Source of the DNA: Bacillota bacterium
Lineage (GTDB): Bacteria; Bacillota; Clostridia; Lachnospirales; Lachnospiraceae
Reading direction: 5' to 3'
Length of the DNA stretch: 64,000 bases
NCBI GenBank assembly: GCA_023398375.1
Contig: JAEWSH010000019.1
Location: 1-64,000 of the forward strand
The notes beneath the pieces were generated by a model. The model made no database searches and had not been told where the DNA came from. It was given only the letters and a program-made list of their open reading frames with translations. Below, piece by piece: positions 55,283-64,000 of the stretch (the stretch's first letter is position 1; each line of letters opens with the position of its first letter). A program made the translations under genes and the position numbers.

Positions 55283-55861
55283 ATGAAAAAAGGTTTTGAT
55301 GCAGTAAATTTACATGGGTGTCTCAGTGGAATCATTGCTACACCTGCAATTGGAGAAAACGGAAATTGGTTTTTAGGAAATGATGATACTGGAGTTAGCG
55401 CTGAAGGTAAAACAGGACCAGCAGGACCGCAGGGTGAAAAAGGCGATCAAGGAATTCAAGGAGAAAAAGGCGATCCGGGTGAAAAAGGAGAAAAGGGTGA
55501 TAAAGGTGAGGATGCAGACAGTAGCAAATTAGAACGATTAGGTAATGCGGTAGATACAATAAACCAGAGTTTAAATACACTTTTTATACCATTTTCTACT
55601 CAAATTTCTGCAAGTACATCAGATAGTAGAACGATTGGATATACAGGTGCAAAAGATTTAACGAGCGCAATTACACCTTTAATCCCTAGCGGATACAAAG
55701 CGTGGGGAAGCATACCTATTGGTGCGCATCAATGGGATGATGCCAATATAGTAGGCATTTTAGGAAAACAGGCTTTCAGCGGTGTATTAGCTACTGTTAA
55801 TGGCAAAATGCAAACATCATATGATTGTTATTTTGTATTGGTATGCAAACCAAATAACTAA
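55283..55861 (+). CDS. Collagen-like repeat protein (tail-fibre or exosporium type)
   Basis: 192 residues from ATG 55283 (AAAGGA 10 bases upstream; GTG 55250 possible). The N-terminus has GNWFLGNDDTGV, common in phage tail-fibre-like proteins of gut Firmicutes; then twelve Gly-X-Y triplets rich in GEKGD; a short coiled coil (ERLGNAVDTINQSLNTLF); and a beta-rich 95-residue end. No signal peptide. It may be a trimeric fibre of a phage-derived particle or of a spore surface. It has its own regulated promoter, so it looks functional. Confidence 0.75.
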   Translation: MKKGFDAVNLHGCLSGIIATPAIGENGNWFLGNDDTGVSAEGKTGPAGPQGEKGDQGIQGEKGDPGEKGEKGDKGEDADSSKLERLGNAVDTINQSLNTLFIPFSTQISASTSDSRTIGYTGAKDLTSAITPLIPSGYKAWGSIPIGAHQWDDANIVGILGKQAFSGVLATVNGKMQTSYDCYFVLVCKPNN

Positions 55862-55873
55862 GTTTATAGATGA

Positions 55874-56329
55874 TTAGAATATACCAAATACTTTTATGCT
55901 AGCGTTTGTCGTTCCGATAGCTTCCCGTTGTATAAAATTAAAAGTAGAGGTTGTAGGAAACTGAACGCCTGCGGTTATGTAATGCGTTGAAGTGATCCTT
56001 AGTGTAACATGTTGTGTTGCAACTGCACCGCCACTTATATTAATTAAAAGAGATTTAACTGATTGAATATTTTGTACTTCATTAAAATTTACACCCGATG
56101 GGTCAGCGTCTATTATAATAAGCAAGAAATTAAAACTGTTTATTGATTTGCTTAGTACATTATTAAATGACCATGCTTTTTGACCATATAAAGTACCTTC
56201 AAATATTTTTTCGAAATTATTTAAACTCTGGTTTAATATACAAGCTATACTTTTTATATTAATATTTTTACTTAGAGAGAGATGCCTCATATTGAGACAT
56301 CTCTTTCTGGTTCTGACCATAATCGGCAC
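55874..56329 (-). pseudogene. Tail-fibre-like C-terminal fragment
   Basis: The open frame is 151 codons, but only the part after about residue 20 looks like protein: ILNQSLNNFEKIF resembles the coiled coil of the collagen-like gene next to it, and REAIGTTNASIKVFGIF is a phage-fibre-like end. The Gly-X-Y and N-terminal parts are missing, and a palindrome (56277-56303) lies in its supposed first codons. It is likely a truncated relative facing the collagen-like gene. Confidence 0.5.
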
Positions 56330-56574
56330 TTATTATTTCTATATAACATCATAAGGAGCAAAGTTTTGATAAAATTATATGATGATCAGCCAAATGGAAG
56401 ATACGTTATTGATTTATAACATGATCTATATTCAAACGTATTAGAATTAATGCTTCAAAAGAATTTTCATGTGAAGAGTATTTTAAAACAGATAAAAATA
56501 ACGATATTAGTAGATTATTGGGTTGACTGTTTGTTAATCCAAAATTAGATATTTTTAAATAATGAGCCTTTAGG
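56330..56574. other. Low-complexity A/T-rich spacer without a convincing gene
   Basis: Only very short frames occur here, including a 17-codon one from TTG at 56367 after AAGGAG; no similarity or pattern supports them. It separates the fibre fragment from the RepA_N fragment. Confidence 0.5.
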
Positions 56575-56600
56575 AGATACATAATTATGTGTCTTTTTTT
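56575..56600 (+). terminator. Intrinsic terminator ahead of the RepA_N fragment
   Basis: AGATACAT pairs with ATGTGTCT and is followed by a run of seven T residues. Confidence 0.7.
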
Positions 56601-56624
56601 ATTGCAATCAAGGGGGACAAACAA

Positions 56625-56882
56625 ATGGGAAACAGATATTCAAGGGAAGATTTCCAGAACAGTAAATTTTATCAATTACCCAAAGAGCTGTTTTGTGGAA
56701 ATTATAGGAGCGTGAGCAACAACGAGAGAGTATTATATTCCATCCTAAAAGATCGTTTTGAACTTTCTATCAAAGATGAATGGCTTGATGCAGATAATAA
56801 TATTTATTTTTATTTTCAACAGGATAGTCTTACAGAAGAGTGTTGTATGAGTTTGCGTACGGTGCAACGTATCTCTGCCTAA
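56625..56882 (+). pseudogene. Truncated RepA_N replication initiator
   Basis: 85 residues from ATG 56625 after AAGGGGGA. FYQLPKELFCGNYRSVSNNERVLYSILKDRFELS followed by DEWLDADNNIYFYF (cited in parts) is the N-terminal domain of RepA_N initiators of plasmids and Tn916-like or ICE elements. The frame ends after LRTVQRISA, where relatives continue with the rest of the winged helix and 150 or more further residues. It marks a junction where a mobile element was lost. Confidence 0.75.
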
Positions 56883-56911
56883 AATTTACGCTATCATAAA
56901 TAAAAAAAACA

Positions 56912-56940
56912 TTGTTTTTTAAAAAAAATTGTGCTAATAT
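56912..56940 (+). promoter_or_regulatory. Promoter of the beta-glucoside operon
   Basis: TTGTTT (56912-56917) and TAATAT (56935-56940), spacer 17, about 50 bases before the RAT. Confidence 0.6.
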
Positions 56941-56992
56941 AACAAAAGACTAGTTCATACATATATTTTGCGCGAAAGATATATGGTTGATA

Positions 56993-57023
56993 GGGTTGTT
57001 ACTGGTAAAGCAGGCAAAGCCTA
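56993..57023 (+). promoter_or_regulatory. Ribonucleic antiterminator (RAT) for LicT
   Basis: GGGTTGTTACTGGTAAAGCA followed by GGCAAAGCC is a standard BglG/LicT RAT. Its last five bases are also the first bases of the terminator stem, so the two structures exclude each other. Confidence 0.93.
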
Positions 57024-57078
57024 AGCAAGTATAATAATTTATCTTATGATAAGTTTTTATACTTGTTTAGGCTTTTTT
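57019..57078 (+). terminator. RAT-controlled terminator
   Basis: GCCTAAGCAAGTATA pairs with TATACTTGTTTAGGC (14 of 15) and is followed by six T residues, just ahead of the licT gene. LicT binding to the RAT should prevent its formation. Confidence 0.93.
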
Positions 57079-57112
57079 GATTATATGGCCCTATTAAGAA
57101 AGGAGATTTGCT

Positions 57113-57952
57113 GTGCGGATCAAACGTGTGTTTAACAACAATACTATATTAGCATATAAAGACTCGAGTGAAGTTGTTATATTCGGAAAAGGGATTGGCT
57201 TTGGAAAGAAACATGGTGATGAAGTTGATAACAAAAAAATTGAAAAAGTATTTGTGACCAATGAGAATCATTTATCCAGTTTTAAGACCTTATTTGAAGA
57301 AGTATCAACGGAATATGCTGATTTGACTTTTCGTATTGTAAAGCAAGCAGAATCAGATCTAAATATTGAATTTATAAGCAGCACATATATAGCAATATTA
57401 GATCATATTAATTATGCACTCATACGTGCAAAAGAAGGTTTATTTGTAACAAATCCTTTATTATGGGAAATTAAACGAACCTATGTTAAGGAGTATAACG
57501 CAGCGTTAAAAACTTTAAAGATAATAAAAGAAGAAACAGGTATTAAGCTGCCGCCAGATGAAGCAGGAACAATTGCAATTCATTTTTTGAATGCGCAAGA
57601 TTCCAAGATGCAATTAAGCACATCTTATCATGCAGTAGAAATCATTCAATCGATTATTAAAATTATTCAGTTTCATTTTCAAGTGGAATTTAATGAAGAT
57701 GATATTAATTATAGCCGATTAATGACACATCTTAGATATTTTATTACAGGACTTATGACAGATTGTCGAAAATCGGCTGGGTTGGATGAAGGATTTATTT
57801 TTAATCAGATAAGATTGCAATATCCAGATGTATATGATTGTGCCTTAAAAATCAGACAATTTGTACAAAATAAACTAGATAAAGAAGTAAGTGATGAGGA
57901 GTTATTGTATCTTATGCTTCATATCCAACGAGTCATCAAAGAGGAAAAATAA
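57113..57952 (+). CDS. licT: BglG/LicT family transcription antiterminator
   Basis: 279 residues from GTG 57113, with AAAGGAGAT upstream. The CAT RNA-binding domain (1-55) has RIKRVFNNNTILA and GKGIGFGKKHGD; two PRD domains follow with DHINYAL, IAIHFLNAQ, LMTHLRYF and LMLHIQRV, where PTS-dependent phosphorylation of His sets activity. With a beta-glucoside present it would bind the RAT in its own leader and open the operon, so it is autoregulated. Symbol given by family. Confidence 0.93.
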   Translation: MRIKRVFNNNTILAYKDSSEVVIFGKGIGFGKKHGDEVDNKKIEKVFVTNENHLSSFKTLFEEVSTEYADLTFRIVKQAESDLNIEFISSTYIAILDHINYALIRAKEGLFVTNPLLWEIKRTYVKEYNAALKTLKIIKEETGIKLPPDEAGTIAIHFLNAQDSKMQLSTSYHAVEIIQSIIKIIQFHFQVEFNEDDINYSRLMTHLRYFITGLMTDCRKSAGLDEGFIFNQIRLQYPDVYDCALKIRQFVQNKLDKEVSDEELLYLMLHIQRVIKEEK

Positions 57953-57990
57953 AAAAGGTTAGTCAAAATTTATATTTATTAAGTAAAGCA

Positions 57991-58050
57991 TATAGTCCTT
58001 GGAGAGGGACTATAAAAACTACTACTATGTAATTCAAGGAGAATAGTAGT
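57991..58050 (+). other. Two hairpins before the EIIBC gene, one with the ribosome binding site in its loop
   Basis: TATAGTCC/GGACTATA (57991-58014) has no U-run and may protect or process mRNA. ACTACTA/TAGTAGT (58021-58050) presents AAGGAGA (58036-58042) in its loop two bases before the ATG at 58052. Confidence 0.5.
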
Positions 58051-58051
58051 C

Positions 58052-59422
58052 ATGAAAAGTTATGAAAATTTATGTAATCAAATAGTAGATGCTATTGGTG
58101 GTGTGGAAAATATTGAAAGTGTAACACATTGCGCAACTAGATTACGTTTTGCACTTAAAAATAAAAATCTTGCGAATAAAGCAAAAGTAGAATCTATTTC
58201 AGGTGTTTTAGGAACACAAATCGGTGCTGGAACATATCAGGTTTTAATTGGAACACATGTTGTTGATGCGTATGAAGATTTGGTGCAGATTCCTGGAATA
58301 GAAGCAAAAGGTAAAGTGACGGAAGATGGTGGAGAAATGAGTAAGGAAAAGCTTAATTTATTCGATCGTTTTACAAGAATGATGTCAGCCGTATATTCGC
58401 CATATATACCGATTCTAGCAACAGGAGGTATTGCAAGTGGTATTGTCGGATTACTTGCAAATTTAGGAGTCTTATCAACAGAGAGTCTGACATATCAGAC
58501 ATTTTACTCAATTTTCTACTCATTGATTTATTTCTTTCCGATTTTACTTGCATTTACAGCAGCAAAGCATTTTAAATGTAACCAGTACGTAGCAGCGGTT
58601 CTTGGTGCTGCTATCATGTATCCTGGAGTATCTGATTTGCTTGTAGCTGGTGAAAATGCTAAATTATTTGGAATTTCATTTCCGGCATACAATTTCGCAA
58701 GTTCATTTGTACCAATTTTATTAGCAGTATTCTGTATGAGCTTCTTTGAAAAATGGTTAAAGAAAGTTGTACCAAAGGCAGCTCAGTTTATCATTGTTCC
58801 AGCATTATGTTTAAGCGTATTTGTTCCATTGACCATTATGATATTTGGGCCGGTTGGAAGTGTAATTGCAAATTCTATTAAATACATTTACCTAGCGATT
58901 ATGAATTATCATATTTTTAGTGGTATTTTTCTTGGTGCATTCTTTAGCTTAATTATATTACTTGGTATGCATTGGGCTATTACACCGATTATGCTTGGTA
59001 TCTTAGGTGACCAAGGCTATGAATATGGATTAGCTGCAGGTGGAATGGGAAATTACGCAATCCTTGGTATTTGTTTAGCAGTACTATTATTTGCTAAGAA
59101 TAAAGAATTACAGGCAACAGCAGGTTCTGCTTCCTTTACATTAGCACTTTGTGGTATTTCAGAGCCATGTTTATATGGCGTTATCTTAAAAGATAAGAGA
59201 TTTATTGGCATTATGTGCTTTGCAGGAGCATGTGGCGGATTGTTGTGTTCACTCTTTGACGTTGCAGCTGTTAACTTTGCTTATGCTGGAATCTTATCAT
59301 TTGGTGCATGGCTGAGTATTCCACATTTGGCTGGTTATATTATTTCTATTTTTACATCTATTCTTCTTGGGTTTGCACTTACATTTGTTGCACTAAAGGC
59401 TACTAACAGAAAAAAAGCTTAA
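58052..59422 (+). CDS. Beta-glucoside PTS transporter EIIBC (frame broken before EIIA)
   Basis: 456 residues. The EIIB domain has the phosphorylated C27 in THCATRLRFAL; the EIIC domain (about 110-450) has ten helices with GISEPCLYGV near the end. Relatives of the BglF/BglP type continue into EIIA for about 620 residues. Here an A7 run (59410-59416) is followed in frame by GCT TAA, while EIIA coding continues in the -1 frame. It takes up and phosphorylates beta-glucosides at the membrane. LicT upstream and GH1 downstream support the substrate class. Confidence 0.93.
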   Translation: MKSYENLCNQIVDAIGGVENIESVTHCATRLRFALKNKNLANKAKVESISGVLGTQIGAGTYQVLIGTHVVDAYEDLVQIPGIEAKGKVTEDGGEMSKEKLNLFDRFTRMMSAVYSPYIPILATGGIASGIVGLLANLGVLSTESLTYQTFYSIFYSLIYFFPILLAFTAAKHFKCNQYVAAVLGAAIMYPGVSDLLVAGENAKLFGISFPAYNFASSFVPILLAVFCMSFFEKWLKKVVPKAAQFIIVPALCLSVFVPLTIMIFGPVGSVIANSIKYIYLAIMNYHIFSGIFLGAFFSLIILLGMHWAITPIMLGILGDQGYEYGLAAGGMGNYAILGICLAVLLFAKNKELQATAGSASFTLALCGISEPCLYGVILKDKRFIGIMCFAGACGGLLCSLFDVAAVNFAYAGILSFGAWLSIPHLAGYIISIFTSILLGFALTFVALKATNRKKA

Positions 59423-59883
59423 GTCCAAGTGTAGAAGATGACAAAATCCATGCAGTAGTTGATGGCAGATTGAGTGATCTAAAAGAAGTCGGTGATGGGA
59501 TTTTTTCCTCTGGTATTATGGGAGAGGGTGTTGCAATCATTCCTTTCGATCGTGTGATTTATGCTCCTTGTGACGGTTATGTATCCGTTGTATATCAAAC
59601 AAAACATGCAATTGGTATGATAAATAAGCAAGGAGTAGAAATCCTAATACATTTAGGGATTAATACAGTGCGCTTGGACGGTAAATATTTTGAAACATTC
59701 ATTAATAGTCACGAAGAAATTGTTAGAGGTCAAAAACTAGCTTATTTCGAGTATGATAAAATTAGAAGTGAAGGATACAATCCATGCGTACTTTTGATTG
59801 TAACAAATAAAAATCATAAAATTTGCCAGATTTTAGAAAACAAACAAGTCAGTATAAATGATACAGTCATTGTTATGAAATAG
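59416..59883 (+). CDS. PTS EIIA domain continuing from EIIBC in the -1 frame
   Basis: 155 residues from the first -1 codon. Residues SPSVEDDKIHAVVDGRLSDL join without a gap to DGIFSSGIMGEGVA, TKHAIGM and the phosphorylation site ILIHLGINTV, a full EIIA-Glc-type domain. The only start nearby is TTG 59470, inside the domain, without a ribosome binding site. So this part is made by slippage at A AAA AAA, or not at all if one A has been lost by mutation. Sequencing error in the homopolymer is also possible. Confidence 0.75.
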   Translation, partial: SLSPSVEDDKIHAVVDGRLSDLKEVGDGIFSSGIMGEGVAIIPFDRVIYAPCDGYVSVVYQTKHAIGMINKQGVEILIHLGINTVRLDGKYFETFINSHEEIVRGQKLAYFEYDKIRSEGYNPCVLLIVTNKNHKICQILENKQVSINDTVIVMK

Positions 59884-59932
59884 AGGAAACAAATAAATTT
59901 TGTTTCTTCTATTTTAAAGAAAGGAATACCAT

Positions 59933-61819
59933 ATGGAATTAGAATATTTATTTAAGCCAATTAAAATCAATAGAATGATGGTAAAAAATCGTATTGTGGC
60001 TGCACCAGTTGGAGATACATTTGAAGAAAAAGCGCTCGGAGGAGCTGGAATTGTCATTGCAGGGCATGCAATTGTAGATTATGGCAGATCAAGCTTTGCG
60101 AGTGCAGATGAAAAAGACATTTTTTCTAAGTATGAAGTAGAAAAAACAGTAGAACGTATTCGTAAAATTCACGCAGGAGGAGCAAAAGCTTCGATTGAAT
60201 TATTTCATGGAGGACTTTATGCACGTGTAAAAGAATATGCAATTGGTCCCAATGACGAAACAAGGAGTGATGGGATACAAGTAAAAGCGATGGATGAAGC
60301 ATTGATGCAGGAAGTCTGTAAAGCTTATGCGGATACAGCAAAAAATGCAAGTGATGTAGGATTTGATATGGTTTTTTTGCATTTTGGACATGGCTGGCTT
60401 CCAGCTCAGTTTTTATCCCCTCTTTTTAATAAAAGGACAGATGAATATGGAGGATCACTAGAAAACAGAATGCGTTTTCCAAAAATGATATTGAAAGCGA
60501 TTCGTGATGCAGTTGGTCCGTTTTTTCCGATTGATATGAGAATAAGTGCATATGAATGGGTAGACGGCTCAATCGAGTTTGAAGATGTAAAAGCATTTAT
60601 CGAAGAAGTAGAAAGTCTAATTGATACGGTTCAAATCTCCGCAGGTCTTGATATCAATCATGAAGGAAATGTGCATTGTATCACTACAAATTTTGTAGAT
60701 CATATGCCAAACCTAGAGTGGGCAGCAAAAGTAAAGGAATCAGTAAGTATACCAGTATCTGTTGTCGGCGCTGTATCGCCAAAAGAAGCGAATCAGATTG
60801 TTAAAGATAAAAAAGTTGATATGGTTGCATTTGGAAGGGCATTTATTGCAGATCCATCATGGCCAAACAAAGCATTGAATGATCATGCAGAGGATATTTC
60901 ACCATGTCTTCGCTGCCTGCAATGTTATCATATCGCAACGAATCATCGAAATGTTGGATGTTCTGTGAATCCACGATTTATGAATGAAGAATTTATTCCA
61001 AAAGAGGTTACACAAGCAAAAGATAAGAAAAAGGTTGTAGTTGTTGGGGGAGGCCCTGGTGGAATAAAAGCAGCATTGACGGCAGATAAAAGAGGCCATC
61101 AAGTCATACTTCTAGAAAAAAGTGACTCATTAGGCGGTCAATTAAAATATATTGCAAAAGAATACTTTAAAATTGACATTAAAGATTACTTACAATATTT
61201 ACTTACACAGATAGAAAAGAGTGACGTTGAAGTTAAGTTAAACTGCACTGCTACGCCTGAAATGGTAAAAGATTTGCAGCCAGATGCACTGATTATTGCA
61301 GTTGGAGCAACAGAAAGTACACCACCAATAAAAGGAATGGAACAAGAACATGTTATGCATGGAACAGATGCATTGAAAATAGAGGATCAATTAAAAGGTG
61401 ATATCGTTGTAATTGGCGGTGGTACCGTAGGTGCAGAAATCGCTTTAGAACAATCCTTCATACATAATAACAATGTAACAATCGTTGAAATGGGGAAAGA
61501 ATTAACACCTCAGGGAAATATGTTATATAAAATTGGATTACGTCAGACAATGGAGCAATGTAAAAGTTTAACTACAGTTCTAGAATGTGGGTGTCAGGAA
61601 ATCAAAAAAAATACAGTCGTTCTTAAAGAAAAAGATGGAAATGAAAGAGAAATCAAAGCGGACTATGTGATTGTCTGCACGGGACTTCATCCTAATTCAG
61701 AGCTGGCAGAATCATTTTATGGCATTTGTCCCAATATAGCTATGATAGGTGACTGTGTAAAGCCAAGAAAAATTATGGAATCAACCTTGGAAGGACATTC
61801 CATTGCAATGAATATTTAG
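59933..61819 (+). CDS. Old-Yellow-Enzyme-type NADH:flavin reductase with Fe-S and FAD/NAD domains
   Basis: 628 residues. The FMN TIM barrel (1-340) has VKNRIVAAPVG and HFGHGWLPAQFLSPLFNKR with the usual OYE-barrel landmarks; a cysteine cluster CLRCLQC...C follows (C-x2-C-x2-C, one residue tighter than the common C-x2-C-x3-C); then FAD (VVVGGGPGGIKAAL) and NAD (VVIGGGTVGAEIAL) domains as in 2,4-dienoyl-CoA reductase, BaiCD/BaiH and enoate reductases. These reduce C=C bonds next to a carbonyl. Sitting between PTS and glucosidase genes, it may reduce the aglycone released from a plant glucoside. AAAGGAAT precedes the ATG. Confidence 0.88.
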   Translation: MELEYLFKPIKINRMMVKNRIVAAPVGDTFEEKALGGAGIVIAGHAIVDYGRSSFASADEKDIFSKYEVEKTVERIRKIHAGGAKASIELFHGGLYARVKEYAIGPNDETRSDGIQVKAMDEALMQEVCKAYADTAKNASDVGFDMVFLHFGHGWLPAQFLSPLFNKRTDEYGGSLENRMRFPKMILKAIRDAVGPFFPIDMRISAYEWVDGSIEFEDVKAFIEEVESLIDTVQISAGLDINHEGNVHCITTNFVDHMPNLEWAAKVKESVSIPVSVVGAVSPKEANQIVKDKKVDMVAFGRAFIADPSWPNKALNDHAEDISPCLRCLQCYHIATNHRNVGCSVNPRFMNEEFIPKEVTQAKDKKKVVVVGGGPGGIKAALTADKRGHQVILLEKSDSLGGQLKYIAKEYFKIDIKDYLQYLLTQIEKSDVEVKLNCTATPEMVKDLQPDALIIAVGATESTPPIKGMEQEHVMHGTDALKIEDQLKGDIVVIGGGTVGAEIALEQSFIHNNNVTIVEMGKELTPQGNMLYKIGLRQTMEQCKSLTTVLECGCQEIKKNTVVLKEKDGNEREIKADYVIVCTGLHPNSELAESFYGICPNIAMIGDCVKPRKIMESTLEGHSIAMNI

Positions 61820-61828
61820 GAGGATACA

Positions 61829-63756
<1,928 letters not shown>

Positions 63757-63804
63757 TTATAGAAGACTAAATATTTTATTGCATTGGTAAAATAATGCTG
63801 ACAT

Positions 63805-63854
63805 AAATGAGATTGATTTTCGGTTCAGTAAATCCAAAACCAATCTCATTTTGG
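63805..63854 (+). terminator. Terminator of the beta-glucoside operon
   Basis: AAATGAGATTG pairs with CAATCTCATTT and the helix continues inward over a partly matched GATTTT/AAAACC segment; TTTT follows. Confidence 0.75.
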
Positions 63855-63885
63855 TAAACGGTAAATTGGTTCTTTCCAATGATAG

Positions 63886-63914
63886 TTGAATGTATATTAT
63901 TAAAGTACTATAAT
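63886..63914 (+). promoter_or_regulatory. Promoter of the gene at the right edge
   Basis: TTGAAT (63886-63891) and TATAAT (63909-63914), spacer 17. Confidence 0.6.
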
Positions 63915-63993
63915 TAGAAGGTGTAGAACTTAACATTGATAGTCAGCGGGGTTTAAGCTATTATGGTACTATCAAATATTCGCGAGGATAATT

Positions 63994-64000
63994 ATGGATA
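63994..64000 (+). CDS. Start of a gene cut by the right edge
   Basis: ATG at 63994 follows GAGGA by 5 bases and lies 80 bases behind a good promoter. Only two codons are visible. An out-of-frame ATG at 63963 is a weaker alternative. Confidence 0.35.

Noticed and set aside
56367..56420. A 17-codon frame starting with TTG after AAGGAG
   Set aside because: Too short, no terminator or conserved pattern, and it lies in decayed mobile-element DNA.

Overview
The window looks like chromosomal DNA of an anaerobic, low-GC, Gram-positive Clostridia member, most likely Lachnospiraceae. The reasons are A/T-rich codon use, strong AGGAGG-type ribosome binding sites, TTGACA/TATAAT promoters, rubrerythrin, LCP and wall-polysaccharide genes, a BglG/LicT-type RNA switch and a spore-type deacetylase remnant. 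No rRNA, tRNA or CRISPR array was seen. The genus cannot be fixed from the sequence alone.

Region 1 (1-26.7 kb), nearly all on the + strand, is a surface-polysaccharide locus. It holds dTDP-sugar genes (rfbB, rfbA, rfbC; no rfbD in the window), a Wzm/Wzt-type ABC exporter whose ATPase has a C-terminal domain, and a methyltransferase/kinase-like protein resembling a WbdD chain terminator. It also holds five GT2 glycosyltransferase genes, a phosphohexomutase, a membrane phosphoglycosyltransferase, an LCP ligase, glmS and a polytopic membrane protein. Two membrane-anchored GH25 muramidases sit inside it, one with a long cytoplasmic Glu/Tyr repeat cut by the left edge. The implied job is making, exporting, capping and wall-attaching a deoxyhexose-containing glycan.

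Region 2 (26.8-31.8 kb) is protein quality control: an HtrA-type protease, an atypical ClpX paralogue with an LspA-like protein, and a carbamate kinase on the opposite strand. Region 3 (31.9-37.8 kb) is sulfur amino-acid metabolism: cysK, metNIQ, a MalY/PatB-type C-S lyase and an Rrf2 regulator. Matching 17-bp dyads lie at the cysK and C-S lyase promoters.

Region 4 (38-46.1 kb) has a beta-helix-like lipoprotein, a large GT-C-like membrane protein, a TetR-controlled ABC exporter with two near-identical operators, and a lipoprotein. Region 5 (46.2-54.8 kb) has rubrerythrin, a Fe/Mn SOD and a peroxiredoxin. Among them are three very small minus-strand genes (two related), a Cys-Pro repeat protein without signal peptide, a broken PdaB-like gene, a GNAT-DinB fusion, an Asp/Glu racemase and a subtilase.

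Region 6 (54.8-56.9 kb) is a graveyard of mobile-element pieces: a ParA fragment, a collagen-like/tail-fibre-like gene, a tail-fibre fragment and a RepA_N fragment. Region 7 (56.9-63.8 kb) is a beta-glucoside operon: LicT with its own RAT/terminator, a PTS EIIBC with EIIA displaced into the -1 frame at an A7 run, an Old-Yellow-Enzyme-type reductase, a second free EIIA and a GH1 6-phospho-beta-glucosidase.
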